From Streptomyces roseirectus (GTDB taxonomy: Bacteria; Actinomycetota; Actinomycetes; Streptomycetales; Streptomycetaceae), in assembly GCF_014489635.1 (NCBI RefSeq), contig NZ_CP060828.1:3386001-3450000 (forward strand): a stretch of 64,000 nucleotides of DNA, written 5' to 3'. Position numbers and translations under genes: made by a program. Position 1 is the stretch's first letter; every line of letters starts with the position of its first letter. The notes under the pieces are model-generated. The model was given only the letters and a program-made list of their open reading frames with translations. It ran no database searches and had not been told where the DNA came from. Below, piece by piece: positions 47,644-56,444 of this stretch.

Positions 47644-49670
47644 CGGAGCACCCGACCTCCTTCGAACGCCCGCAGGGCGCCGACCCCTCGGACCCCCGCG
47701 GGGCGCTCCTGCGTTCCCCGGCGCACACCCCGGGCACCGCGGCCCTGGACACGCCCCCGTTCGACGAGAACACGGGCGGCGAACAGGGCGCCGACAAGGG
47801 CAAGGACCCGGAGCACTCGCAGCCGGTGTCCGCCGAGCCGGACGCCCACCGGCCCCGCCCCGCGCCGGAGGGCATCCCCGCACAGCCGGGCGGTGACGTG
47901 CCGCAGGAGCGGCGCCGCGGCCAGGGCCTGCCGCCGGGCCAGCCGACGCCGATGCGGCGCGACGGCGACCGGCTCAGGTTCGTCGGCGCGGCGACCCGGC
48001 GCATCGCGCGCGGCATCGACCTCGACGAGATCGTGATGGGGCTGTGCCGGGCGACCGTGCCGACGTTCTCCGACGCGATCCTCGTCTACCTGCGCGACCC
48101 GCTGCCGGTCGGCGACGAGCGGCCCACCGGGCCGCTGGTGCTGCGGCTGCGCCGCACGGACCGGATCCCCGAGGAGCAGGACTCCGAGGCCGGTTTCATC
48201 ATCCCGGCGCCGCTGCCCGAGCCGTCCGAGATCTCCGAACTGTCGTCCGCGATCGCCGAGTTGTGCGAGGTGCGGCAGGGCGGGGCGCTCGCTGAGGTGC
48301 TGCGCGGGGTGCGCCCGGTCTTCGCGGACGCGCCCGCCGCCCGCGCGGCGCTGCCCGAACTCCTCGGCGAGGAGAGCCAGTTGATCGTACCGGGCGGGCA
48401 GCGCGCGATCCTCGCGCCGTTGCGCGGCCGGCGCCGGGTGATCGGGGCGACGGTGTTCATCCGCCGCGCCGACCGCTTCCCCTTCGAGCCGGACGACCTC
48501 CTCGTCGCCGCCCAGCTCGCCACGCACAGCGCGCTCGGCATCGACAAGGCCGTCCTGTACGGCCGCGAGGCGTACATCGCCGACGAGTTGCAGCGCACGA
48601 TGCTGCCCGACCACCTCCCCCGCCCGACCGGTGTCCGCCTCGCCTCCCGCTACCTGCCGGCGGCCGAGACGGCACGGGTCGGCGGCGACTGGTACGACGC
48701 GATCCCGCTGCCCGGCAGCCGCGTCGCCCTCGTCGTCGGCGATGTCATGGGCCACTCCATGACCTCCGCCGCGATCATGGGCCAGCTGCGGACGACGGCC
48801 CAGACGCTGGCCGGGCTCGACCTCCCGCCCCAGGAGGTCCTGCACCACCTCGACGAGCAGGCCCAGCGGCTCGGCCAGGACCGCATGGCGACCTGCCTCT
48901 ACGCGGTGTACGACCCGGTCTCGCACCGCATCACCGTCGCCAACGCCGGTCACCCGCCGCCCGTGCTGCTGCACCTCGGCGGGCGGGCCGAGGTCCTGAA
49001 GGTGCCGCCGAACGCGCCCATCGGAGTCGGGGGAGTCGACTTCGAGGCCGTCGAGCTGGACGCCCCGGCCGGCGGCACCCTGCTGCTCTACACGGACGGG
49101 CTCGTCGAGTCCCGGCTGCGTGACGTGTGGACGGGCATAGAGGCGCTGCGCGAAAAGCTCGCCGCGACCGCGCAGTTGACCGGCCCGGACCACCCGCCGC
49201 CGCTGGAGGCGCTGTGCGACGAGGTGCTGGACATGCTCGGTCCGGGCGACCGGGACGACGACATCGCGCTGCTCGCCGCCCGCTTCGACGGGATCGCGCC
49301 GAGCGACGTCGCGTACTGGTTCCTGGAGCCCGAGGACGCGGCGCCCGGCCGCGCCCGCCGGCTCGCCCGAAGGGCCCTGGCCCGCTGGGGACTTGAGGAA
49401 CTGAGCGATTCCGTCGAGCTGTTGGTGAGCGAGGTCGTCACCAACGCCGTGCGCTACGCCTCCCGGCCGGTGACCCTGCGGCTGCTGCGCACGGACGTGC
49501 TGCGCTGCGAAGTCGGGGACGACGTACCGCAGTTGCCCCGGCTGCGGCAGGCGCGGGCGACGGACGAGGGCGGGCGGGGCCTGTACCTCGTCAACAAGCT
49601 GGCGCGGCGCTGGGGGGCGACCCGGCTCAGCACCGGGAAGGTCGTGTGGTTCGAGCTGAACCGGGGCTGA
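47640..49670 (+). CDS. GAF-SpoIIE phosphatase-HATPase stress regulator (RsbU-like)
   Basis: 676 residues. An unstructured N-terminus (~1-110), GAF-like sensor (FVGAATRRIARGIDLDEIVM; GQRAILAPLRGRRRVIGATV), SpoIIE phosphatase (VGGDWYDAIPLPG, VVGDVMGHSMTSA, ATCLYAVYD, NAGHPPPVLL, LLYTDGLVES, DRDDDIALLAA) and GHKL ATPase (ELLVSEVVTNAVRYAS; DEGGRGLYLVNKL). It has the same phosphatase-kinase plan as the giant protein at 2875-7095 but without PAS domains. Such proteins control anti-anti-sigma factors during stress or development. The GTG start overlaps the small upstream frame; a downstream hairpin ends the transcript. Confidence 0.88.
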   Translation: MTEHPTSFERPQGADPSDPRGALLRSPAHTPGTAALDTPPFDENTGGEQGADKGKDPEHSQPVSAEPDAHRPRPAPEGIPAQPGGDVPQERRRGQGLPPGQPTPMRRDGDRLRFVGAATRRIARGIDLDEIVMGLCRATVPTFSDAILVYLRDPLPVGDERPTGPLVLRLRRTDRIPEEQDSEAGFIIPAPLPEPSEISELSSAIAELCEVRQGGALAEVLRGVRPVFADAPAARAALPELLGEESQLIVPGGQRAILAPLRGRRRVIGATVFIRRADRFPFEPDDLLVAAQLATHSALGIDKAVLYGREAYIADELQRTMLPDHLPRPTGVRLASRYLPAAETARVGGDWYDAIPLPGSRVALVVGDVMGHSMTSAAIMGQLRTTAQTLAGLDLPPQEVLHHLDEQAQRLGQDRMATCLYAVYDPVSHRITVANAGHPPPVLLHLGGRAEVLKVPPNAPIGVGGVDFEAVELDAPAGGTLLLYTDGLVESRLRDVWTGIEALREKLAATAQLTGPDHPPPLEALCDEVLDMLGPGDRDDDIALLAARFDGIAPSDVAYWFLEPEDAAPGRARRLARRALARWGLEELSDSVELLVSEVVTNAVRYASRPVTLRLLRTDVLRCEVGDDVPQLPRLRQARATDEGGRGLYLVNKLARRWGATRLSTGKVVWFELNRG

Positions 49671-49704
49671 GGCCCCGCGACCGGCCGCACCAAGGCTGAG
49701 AAAA

Positions 49705-49734
49705 GGCGCCCGGTACTTGTCGGTACCGGGCGCC
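49705..49734. terminator. Bidirectional terminator between phosphatase and PBP genes
   Basis: GGCGCCCGGTAC (49705-49716) and GTACCGGGCGCC (49723-49734) form a perfect 12-bp stem with a 6-base loop, preceded by AAAA and followed by TCCT, between convergent genes. Confidence 0.9.
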
Positions 49735-49748
49735 TCCTCATGTCCGCG

Positions 49749-52193
49749 CTACTGATCCTCTCTCGGATCGAACGGGTTCCCCCCGGACGTCCCCAGCGTG
49801 TCCCCGCCGCTCGGCGTCGGCGTCGGTGAACTGCTGGGCGACGGCGAGTTGCTGGGCGACGAGGACCTGCTCGGGGTCGGCGACGGCGACGGGCTCGGCG
49901 AGTTGCTGGGCGACGGCGACGGACTCGGGGAGCTGCTGGGCGTCGGCGTCGGGCTCGGCGAGGGGGTGGCCGTCACCGTCGGCTGCACGGCGGCGCCCTG
50001 CGTCGTCTGCAGGTCGAACTTGGAGACCTTGCTGGACACTCCGAAGGTGTAGTCGGCCCAGATCTGCGCCGGGTAACCACCGCCGTTGATACGGCCCTTG
50101 CCGGGGATGAGGCCGGTCGCGCCGGTCAGGGTGACCTGGTTGTGGTTCTTCGCGGACTCGCCGAAGAGGCCGACGGACGTCACCAGGTCGGGCGTGTAGG
50201 CCGTGAACCAGGCCGACTTGTTGTCGTCCGAGGTGCCCGTCTTGCCCGCGACCTTCTGTCCGTTGCGGTTCGGGTTGTCGCGCACCGACGTCTTGGCCGT
50301 ACCGTCGTCGACCACGCCGGTGAGGACGGAGGTGACGGTGTCGGCGGCCTCGCGGGAGATGACCTCGCCGCCGATCGGGTTCGGCTTGATCGTCATCGTG
50401 GACGACTCGGCCTCCTCGATGATCGCCGGGGTGACCTTCTTGCCGTGGTTGTCGAGGGTGGCGTACACCCCCGCCATCTGCAGCGGGCTCGCGCCCATGG
50501 TGCCGAGGGTCTGGGCGGGGACGGCCTTCAGGTCGGAGGTGTCCATGCCGAGGGCCTTGGCGGTGTCCATCACCTTGTCCATGCCGACGTCCACACCGAG
50601 CTGCGCGAACACCGAGTTGATGGACTTGTTCATCGCCGTCTGGATGGTGACGGGGCCGTAGTCGGCGTCGTCCTCGTTCTCCGGGGCGAAGCCGATCGCG
50701 CTGCCGACGACCGGGCGTTTGCTGGTGCCGTCGTAGATCGAGTTGACGCTGATCGTGTCGCCGTCCTGCGTCTTGGCGTCGTGGTCGAGCGCGGCGGCGA
50801 GGATGACCGGCTTGAAGGTGGAGGCCGGCTGGTAGTCGGTGCGGGTGGCGTTGTTCATGTAGTGCTGGAGGTAGTCGACGCCGCCGTACATCGCGACGAC
50901 CTTGCCGGTCTTCGGGTCGACGGAGACGGCGCCGGCCTGGACGTCGCCGTCCACCGAGCGTTTCTTCGGGTCGAGCTTGCTGGTGAGCTGTTCCTTGACG
51001 GACTTCTCCAGCGCCGCCTGCTTCTTCCGGTCGATGTTGAGGGTGATGGTCCAGCCGCCGCGCTCCACCATGGCGGCGGCCTCGGACAGGGTGGCGGCCT
51101 TGCCCCCGCTGACCAGCTGGCGTTCGAGTTCCTTCGTCGCGGCGTCGACCAGGTAGCCGACCTGGCCCTTCTTGCCGGCCGACGGTTTGGGGTCGAGCGG
51201 GACGGGGAACTTCAGCGCGTCCCGCTTCGTCTTGTCGAGCCACTTCTGGCCGACCATGTTGTCCAGGACGTAGTTCCAGCGGGCCTGGACCAGTTTCTTG
51301 CCGGTCGGCGTGGCGGTCGCCCAGTCGTACTGGCTGGGGGCCTGGAGGAGGGCGGCGAGGTAGGCGCCCTGCTCGACGGTGAGGCGGTCGGCGTCGACGC
51401 GGTAGTACGCCTGGGCGGCGGCCTGGAGGCCGTAGGCGCCGCGGCCGTAGTAGCTGGTGTTGATGTACCCGGCCAGGATGTCGTCCTTGGACTTCTGGCG
51501 GTCCAGCTTCAGGGAGATCACGATCTCCTGGAGCTTGCGGGTGACCGTCTGCTCCTGGGTGAGGTAGTAGTTCTTGACGTACTGCTGGGTGATCGTGGAC
51601 CCGCCCTGCGCGCCGCGTCCGGCGAGGGTGTTGAGGATGCCTCGGGCGGTGCCCTTCAGGTCGACGCCGGCGTCCTGGTAGAAGGTCTTGTTCTCGGCGG
51701 CGACGAAGGTGCGCTGCACCTCTTTGGGGATCTTCGCGAGGGAGACGTTCTCGCGGTTCAGCTCGCCGTCGCGGGCGAGGACGGTGCCGTCGCTGTAGCG
51801 GATGACGTTGCTCTGCTTCAGGGCGTCCGGGTTGCCGTCGGGGATGTCGATGATCATGTAGAGGGCGATGAAGGTGCCGATGCCGAGGAGGCAGACACCG
51901 AGGAACGCGCCCAGGATCTTCTTCCAGGTGAACATCCGGCGCAGGAAGCTCCGGTCGTCCTTCTTACCTTTTTTCTTACCGCGCGCTTGCGCTTGGGCCG
52001 CCTTGCGCGCGGCGGCGCGGCCGCCGGGTATCGGGGGGCTGTCGGAGGCCGGGGGCGGGCCACCGGGGGCCTGGGGGCCGCCGGGTATCGGCTCGGCCGT
52101 CGACATGCCCGCCGGTTCCGGTGCCGAACGGTCCCTGGGCGCGGCGCGGCGGCCGCCGCGCTGTCGCGCACGTCTGTCGTCCGCTCGTCCCAT
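49749..52193 (-). CDS. Bifunctional penicillin-binding protein (class A)
   Basis: 814 residues. A Lys-rich cytoplasmic head (~1-88), one membrane anchor (KILGAFLGVCLLGIGTFIAL, ~91-113), glycosyltransferase family 51 domain (VAAENKTFYQDAGVDLKG; GGSTITQQYVKNYYL), and transpeptidase domain with STFK (Ser near 458), SIN (~526) and KTGTS (~651). A Ser/Pro/Thr tail of ~75 residues ends the protein. It polymerises and crosslinks peptidoglycan outside the membrane. Motif 1 of the glycosyltransferase has EN rather than ED, which I believe is common in actinobacterial members; the catalytic Glu is kept. The gene is divergent from the SPFH gene. Confidence 0.94.
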   Translation of the reverse strand: MGRADDRRARQRGGRRAAPRDRSAPEPAGMSTAEPIPGGPQAPGGPPPASDSPPIPGGRAAARKAAQAQARGKKKGKKDDRSFLRRMFTWKKILGAFLGVCLLGIGTFIALYMIIDIPDGNPDALKQSNVIRYSDGTVLARDGELNRENVSLAKIPKEVQRTFVAAENKTFYQDAGVDLKGTARGILNTLAGRGAQGGSTITQQYVKNYYLTQEQTVTRKLQEIVISLKLDRQKSKDDILAGYINTSYYGRGAYGLQAAAQAYYRVDADRLTVEQGAYLAALLQAPSQYDWATATPTGKKLVQARWNYVLDNMVGQKWLDKTKRDALKFPVPLDPKPSAGKKGQVGYLVDAATKELERQLVSGGKAATLSEAAAMVERGGWTITLNIDRKKQAALEKSVKEQLTSKLDPKKRSVDGDVQAGAVSVDPKTGKVVAMYGGVDYLQHYMNNATRTDYQPASTFKPVILAAALDHDAKTQDGDTISVNSIYDGTSKRPVVGSAIGFAPENEDDADYGPVTIQTAMNKSINSVFAQLGVDVGMDKVMDTAKALGMDTSDLKAVPAQTLGTMGASPLQMAGVYATLDNHGKKVTPAIIEEAESSTMTIKPNPIGGEVISREAADTVTSVLTGVVDDGTAKTSVRDNPNRNGQKVAGKTGTSDDNKSAWFTAYTPDLVTSVGLFGESAKNHNQVTLTGATGLIPGKGRINGGGYPAQIWADYTFGVSSKVSKFDLQTTQGAAVQPTVTATPSPSPTPTPSSSPSPSPSPSNSPSPSPSPTPSRSSSPSNSPSPSSSPTPTPSGGDTLGTSGGNPFDPREDQ

Positions 52194-52411
52194 GAGTCCG
52201 TCCGCTCCGCTTCCTACTCGGCAGTCACTCCAGTGCCCGTGGGCAGGTCAGCTCAGAAAACTAACATCGCTCTCTATGACAAACGTCCGCCGATGCGGAC
52301 TCTTACGGGCGTGAGAATCGGCACCCGGGCACAACGGGCCCCAGGAGCACACCCGTTCCTCCCCAACGTTTTCGACGCGTACGAACGTTCCAGGGTTGCC
52401 GTACGCCGAAA

Positions 52412-52425
52412 AAGTGATATCACTT
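52412..52425. promoter_or_regulatory. Perfect AT-rich palindrome upstream of SPFH gene
   Basis: AAGTGATATCACTT is a perfect 14-bp palindrome, 38 bp before the SPFH ATG, immediately followed by TAGCTAGATC and a CTAG repeat. It is one of the most AT-rich patches in the window and fits a dimeric repressor site (GntR-like spacing) or an extended promoter. Confidence 0.55.
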
Positions 52426-52462
52426 AGCTAGATCAACGCTAGTGACCCACGGGGGACAACCC

Positions 52463-53371
52463 ATGACAGAACAGAACATGACGGACAATTCGATCCAGGA
52501 GTTTCCGGCGCACAGCGTCGGGGGCGGGCTCGCGCTGCTGCTCGGCCTCGCCGGCACGCTCGGCGGCGTCGGGGCGGCGGTCTCCGCGGGCGCCGTCGCG
52601 TCCGTCGCCACCAAGGCCGTCCTCATCGCGGGCGGGATCGTCGTCGCCGTCACCGCGCTCTTCTTCCTCTGCGGGCTCAACATGATCGCGCCGGGTGAGG
52701 CGCGGGTCGTGCAGCTCTTCGGGCGGTACCGGGGGACGCTGCGGGAGGACGGGCTGCGGTGGGTCAACCCCTTCATGTCCCGCGCGAAGATCTCCACGCG
52801 GGTGCGCAACCACGAGACTCCCGTCCTCAAGGTCAACGACGCGTACGGCAACCCCATCGAGCTGGCGGCCGTCGTCGTGTGGCGGGTGGAGGACACCGCG
52901 CAGGCGAGCTTCGAGGTCGACAACTACCAGAAGTTCGTCGCGACCCAGACCGAGGCGGCCGTCCGGCACATCGCCATCGAGTACCCCTACGACGCCCACG
53001 ACGAGGCCGGCCTCTCGCTGCGCGGCAACGCCGAGGAGATCACCGAGAAGCTGGCCGTCGAACTGAGCGAGCGGGTCCGTACCGCCGGTGTGCAGATCAT
53101 CGAGTCCCGCTTCACACATCTCGCGTACGCTCCTGAGATCGCCTCCGCGATGCTCCAGCGGCAGCAGGCGGGCGCGGTCGTGGCGGCCCGGCGCGAGATC
53201 GTCGACGGGGCGGTGGGCATGGTCGAGGCGGCGCTCGCCCGGATCACGGAACAGGACATCGTGGAACTCGACGACGAACGCAAGGCGGCGATGGTCTCCA
53301 ACCTGATGGTCGTCCTGTGCGGCGACCGCGCACCCCAGCCCGTCCTCAACACCGGGACCCTCTACCAGTGA
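52463..53371 (+). CDS. SPFH/Band 7 (stomatin-prohibitin-flotillin) domain protein
   Basis: 302 residues from the ATG at 52463, with GGGGGA six bases upstream. Two hydrophobic segments at ~13-35 and ~40-66 ([39 protein letters not shown]) anchor it. The SPFH domain follows: [61 protein letters not shown] and a coiled coil after [19 protein letters not shown] proteins form membrane-domain scaffolds. The stop overlaps the start of a small RHH-like gene (GTGA), suggesting a shared transcript. Confidence 0.9.
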   Translation: MTEQNMTDNSIQEFPAHSVGGGLALLLGLAGTLGGVGAAVSAGAVASVATKAVLIAGGIVVAVTALFFLCGLNMIAPGEARVVQLFGRYRGTLREDGLRWVNPFMSRAKISTRVRNHETPVLKVNDAYGNPIELAAVVVWRVEDTAQASFEVDNYQKFVATQTEAAVRHIAIEYPYDAHDEAGLSLRGNAEEITEKLAVELSERVRTAGVQIIESRFTHLAYAPEIASAMLQRQQAGAVVAARREIVDGAVGMVEAALARITEQDIVELDDERKAAMVSNLMVVLCGDRAPQPVLNTGTLYQ

Positions 53372-53595
53372 CGTCCCCCCAGGACCGCCGGCCGCAGCAG
53401 CGCAAGCAAGTCCTGCTGCGGCTCGATCCGTCCGTCTACGACGCCCTCGCCCGCTGGGCCGGCGACGAGCTGCGCTCCGCCAACGCGCAGATCGAGTTCC
53501 TGCTGCGGAAGGCGTTGCAGGAGGCGGGGAGGTTGCCGGGGGGCGCGGGGCCGCTGCCGCGGAGGGGGCGTCCGCCTCGGGGGCCGGAGGGGTGA
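53368..53595 (+). CDS. Small ribbon-helix-helix-like protein coupled to SPFH gene
   Basis: 75 residues from the GTG at 53368, which overlaps the SPFH stop. RKQVLLRLDPSVYDALARWA, then DELRSANAQIEFLLRKAL resembles an Arc/CopG-type strand-helix-helix fold; the tail is Gly/Pro/Arg-rich and runs into degenerate GGAGGGG repeats (53585-53632). In Streptomyces such a small protein commonly follows this SPFH gene. It may bind DNA and autoregulate, perhaps at the palindrome 52412-52425 (inference). Confidence 0.75.
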   Translation: MTSPQDRRPQQRKQVLLRLDPSVYDALARWAGDELRSANAQIEFLLRKALQEAGRLPGGAGPLPRRGRPPRGPEG

Positions 53596-53633
53596 AGGGG
53601 TCGGAGGGGCGAGGGGCCGGAGGGGCGAGGGGG

Positions 53634-54782
53634 TCACCCTGGCAGCCGCCACGCTTCCCCGTCCTGCGGGGACTGAAACCACAGCGTGTGTCCCTCGTCC
53701 GTCACCGTGAGCCCGAAGCGGTCCCAGGACGGGCGGTCGTGAGCGAGGTACCAGGACCACCAGCGCTCGACGGCGTCCCAGGCGCCCTCGCCGTCGCCCG
53801 CCCTGATGTACGGCTCGGCGCCGGGGGCGTACACGCTCTCGGCCCACGTTCCGTCGGGCAGCGTCAGCCGGCGCATGACGGTGGACGGTGAGTCGTCGTC
53901 CGTGCCGTACTGGAGGTGTACGCCCGGGAGGTGCGCGGCGATGAGGAACGTGAAGTGGTGGTCGTCGAACGCGTCCATCGGGACGTCGGTCGGGTGCCCT
54001 TCCGTGGAGACCTCGGCCGGTGAGGCTGTTGCCTCGGGTGCCTGTTCCCTGGCCGCCATGTACGAACCGCCGTCCGTGTGGAAACGGCCCTCCAGGCTGC
54101 CGTCCTCCTTGGCGTCGAGGACGGCCAGGGCGCCGCTCATGGACGGGAACAGGTTGGCGATCAGCCGTCCGCCGGGGGCTACGGCTTCCCTGAGCGTTTC
54201 GGTGACCCCGGGCAGTCCGCAGGTGACGATGACCTTGCTGAACTTCCGTTCCCAGTCCCGCGTCCGGATGTCCGCCGTCACGATCTCCGGCGTGTGCCCG
54301 AGAGTTGCGAGCGCCCGGCGCGCGGGGTCAGCCAACTCCGGGTCTACGTCCGCCGACACGAGCCGTTCGCTGCCGGCCAGGTGGTGCAGGATGAGGCCCG
54401 CCTGGTAGCCGGTTCCTGTGCCCGCGTCCAACACCTCGTCGTCCGGGGTGAGTTCGGCCGTCTCCAGCATGCGGGCGACCAGGCTCGGTTGGGTGCTGGA
54501 CGAGATGGGCACGCCGGTGAAGAGGCCGTCCGCCTCCTGCGTCGTCGGCTCCAGCCGGGTGACGAGCGTGGTGTTCGTGTAGACCGGCACGAGCCATTCG
54601 TGTCCGTCCTCGGCCGTCAGCCTCTGCCAGCGGGTCGGGGCGCCGCCCCGTGAGAGGTAGTACTCGGGGACGAAGACGTGCCTGGGTGTCTCGGCGAACG
54701 CCCGGTGCAGCCGGTCGGACGTCACCGCGCCCATCGCTCTGAGCTGATCCGCCAGTTTCCGGGTTCGGAAGTTCTCCGTCAC
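53634..54782 (-). CDS. Graspetide-associated PIMT-like methyltransferase (ATP-grasp peptide maturase system type)
   Basis: 382 residues from the GTG at 54782, which overlaps the ATP-grasp stop (GTGA) and has AAAGGTGG upstream. LADQLRAMGAVTSDRLHRAF and TPRHVFVPEYYL are the head of protein-L-isoaspartyl methyltransferases, followed by the SSSTQPSLVARMLE and SAM motif DEVLDAGTGTGYQAGL. The C-terminal ~150 residues are an extension seen in RiPP-linked versions. In fuscimiditide-type pathways such an enzyme methylates an Asp side chain of the crosslinked peptide, which then closes to an aspartimide. Last gene of the three-gene operon. Confidence 0.88.
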   Translation of the reverse strand: MTENFRTRKLADQLRAMGAVTSDRLHRAFAETPRHVFVPEYYLSRGGAPTRWQRLTAEDGHEWLVPVYTNTTLVTRLEPTTQEADGLFTGVPISSSTQPSLVARMLETAELTPDDEVLDAGTGTGYQAGLILHHLAGSERLVSADVDPELADPARRALATLGHTPEIVTADIRTRDWERKFSKVIVTCGLPGVTETLREAVAPGGRLIANLFPSMSGALAVLDAKEDGSLEGRFHTDGGSYMAAREQAPEATASPAEVSTEGHPTDVPMDAFDDHHFTFLIAAHLPGVHLQYGTDDDSPSTVMRRLTLPDGTWAESVYAPGAEPYIRAGDGEGAWDAVERWWSWYLAHDRPSWDRFGLTVTDEGHTLWFQSPQDGEAWRLPG

Positions 54783-55732
54783 AGGTGGCACCACCTTTCA
54801 AGGATGTGGCTGATGGAATCGGCGAGGGGGGTATCTTCCGAGTCGAGCCAGGCCCATTGGCCGGATGGGTTGGCCTCCAGGAACACCCATTCATGGTCGG
54901 GGCGGACCACGAAGTCGAAGGCCGCGTATTCAAGTCCCATGCGGGCGGTGTAGGCGGCCACACCGAGGGCGACGTGGGGCGGTGTCTCGACCGTGCCGTA
55001 CTTGAGCGCGTCGTAGTCCGCCCGCCAGTCGATACGGGCTTCCTCGCTGCCCGCGTCGATCCTGACGCCGTGGCAGACACCGCCGACGTACGTCAGCCGC
55101 ACCTCATAGTCCTTGGGGACACGTTCCTGGAACAGGTGCGCGGTGATCTCCACGCCGTCCAGGGCGTCCGGGTCGACCTCGCGCGTATACATCGACTCGA
55201 CGCCGGAGGAGTGCGTGACATACGGACTCCCGAGAGGCTTGGTGATCAAGGGGGTTCCGGTGTCGTCGGCGAAGGCGTGGACTGCCGTGCGGTCGCAGGT
55301 GATCAGTGTGCGGGGGGTGCTGAGCCCGGACAGGTGCGCCGTACGTAACTGCGCGGGCTTGAACTCGGCGGCGGAAGCCCTGGCCGGATGGTTCAGGTAG
55401 GGGACCGGAAGGCTCGTGAGGATTCCGCCGAGTCCGATCCGGGCGGCTCCCCGGGCCCAGTGGGCGTCGGCTTCGGACAGGTCCGGGAACTCGAACAGCC
55501 GGGGGCGGTTCCAGTAGACGGCGCCGATGTCGGACAACTCGACGCGGCGGTGGGCCGTTTCGAGGGACCCCGTCCACTCCCCGTTCTTGAGGGAGGCCCG
55601 GATCGAGAGCCCGCCGGGGAAATCGCGGGTGTCGAAGCGGAACACCGGGACACCGGCCGTGGACAGCCTCTCCACGACGAGGTCGGTGCCCGCCTCGAAG
55701 GGGCTGTCCACGACCAGGACGGTCTTCGTCAC
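54779..55732 (-). CDS. tgmB: ATP-grasp ribosomal peptide maturase (graspetide ligase, TgmB-like)
   Basis: 317 residues. VLVVDSPFEAGTDLVVERLS starts an MvdD/RimK-like N-terminal domain (IGAVYWNRP; LNHPARASAAEFKPAQL), then the ATP-grasp core: TPLITKPLGSPYV, then HLFQERVPKDYEVRLTYVGG, VRIDAGSEE, LEYAAFDFVV and the metal-binding FLEANPSGQWAWLD. The enzyme joins Ser/Thr side chains of the precursor to Asp/Glu carboxylates with ATP, forming omega-esters. The GTG start at 55732 overlaps the precursor stop, and the stop overlaps the methyltransferase start. Confidence 0.92.
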   Translation of the reverse strand: MTKTVLVVDSPFEAGTDLVVERLSTAGVPVFRFDTRDFPGGLSIRASLKNGEWTGSLETAHRRVELSDIGAVYWNRPRLFEFPDLSEADAHWARGAARIGLGGILTSLPVPYLNHPARASAAEFKPAQLRTAHLSGLSTPRTLITCDRTAVHAFADDTGTPLITKPLGSPYVTHSSGVESMYTREVDPDALDGVEITAHLFQERVPKDYEVRLTYVGGVCHGVRIDAGSEEARIDWRADYDALKYGTVETPPHVALGVAAYTARMGLEYAAFDFVVRPDHEWVFLEANPSGQWAWLDSEDTPLADSISHILERWCHL

Positions 55733-56007
55733 TCGAAGGCTCCGGGGTCGGCGCCCTCGTCACTCGGCGGAGGGTTCTTGACGTCGCCGTCGGGATTGGT
55801 CTTCTGCGAGGTCGCCATCGACGTCAGTGGCACGCCGTCCGCGAGGCGGGCGGTCTGGGTCCTCGGGTCGTAGACCGGCGCGGAGAGAACCGGGTTCTCG
55901 GACGCGGGGCGGAACCGGGCGCCGCTCAGTGCGTACGGTCGCTGTCCCTTCAGTGCTTCAGCCACCGGGGGCGCTGTTCGGAGTGGGAGCGAGGCGATGA
56001 GTTGCAC
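55729..56007 (-). CDS. tgmA: Graspetide precursor peptide (ATP-grasp-modified RiPP, TgmA-like)
   Basis: 92 residues from the GTG at 56007, with AAAGGAAA upstream. The leader contains ARFRP (30-34) and VYDPRTQTAR (45-54), conserved in TgmA-type precursors. The candidate core follows from ~residue 61: TSMATSQKTNPDGDVKNPP, then SDEGADPGAFE. It has hydroxyl residues (Thr62, Ser63, Thr66, Ser67, Thr70, Ser82) and acids (Asp73, Asp75, Asp83, Glu84, Asp87, Glu92) to form ester crosslinks, and the PDGD stretch is a plausible aspartimide site. The stop overlaps the ATP-grasp start. The ring pattern cannot be read from sequence. Confidence 0.88.
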   Translation of the reverse strand: MQLIASLPLRTAPPVAEALKGQRPYALSGARFRPASENPVLSAPVYDPRTQTARLADGVPLTSMATSQKTNPDGDVKNPPPSDEGADPGAFE

Positions 56008-56077
56008 GGCTGTTTCCTTTCACCAGACGTTCGGGACCGGGCCCGGGAATTCACGCGGCTACCGTCACCAAGGACGG

Positions 56078-56338
56078 TCAAGCCCCCAACTGCCCCCGCC
56101 GCTTGGTCTGTTCGTTCACGACGGCGACCTTCGTATGCAGTCGCTGCTCCGGGCTCACCGGCTCGGCGGAACCGGGCTCCACCGTCCACTCGAGCCCGCC
56201 TGCCACCGGCCGCAGCCACCAGGACCCGTACTCGACGGCACGGAACTCGCCGATACGACCCTGCCGGTCGATCAGGATCGTGCCGACTTCCGGAACGGGT
56301 GGGGGGTGCTGCGCCGAGGGCAAGTGCTTGTCGGACAC
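56078..56338 (-). CDS. Small conserved-looking protein upstream of graspetide operon
   Basis: 86 residues from the GTG at 56338 (VSDKHLPSAQHPP), with GAGAGGAG upstream. PEVGTILIDRQGRIGEFRAV, then WWLRPVAGGLEWTV and RLHTKVAVVNEQT suggest a small beta-rich fold. I do not recognise a named family, though such proteins recur next to XRE/DUF397 gene pairs in Streptomyces. It lies 70 bp ahead of the precursor in the same direction and may be the first gene of the operon; it is divergent from the XRE gene. Confidence 0.6.
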   Translation of the reverse strand: MSDKHLPSAQHPPPVPEVGTILIDRQGRIGEFRAVEYGSWWLRPVAGGLEWTVEPGSAEPVSPEQRLHTKVAVVNEQTKRRGQLGA

Positions 56339-56444
56339 GGCCGCTCCTCTCTGTAGCGGTTCCACTACCGGGGAGGTTCAGCGTGGCCCCATGTCGGGCA
56401 GTCTTCAACTTGCGGAAGTTGTTTAGGGAGTTGAGTGAGGGCCG

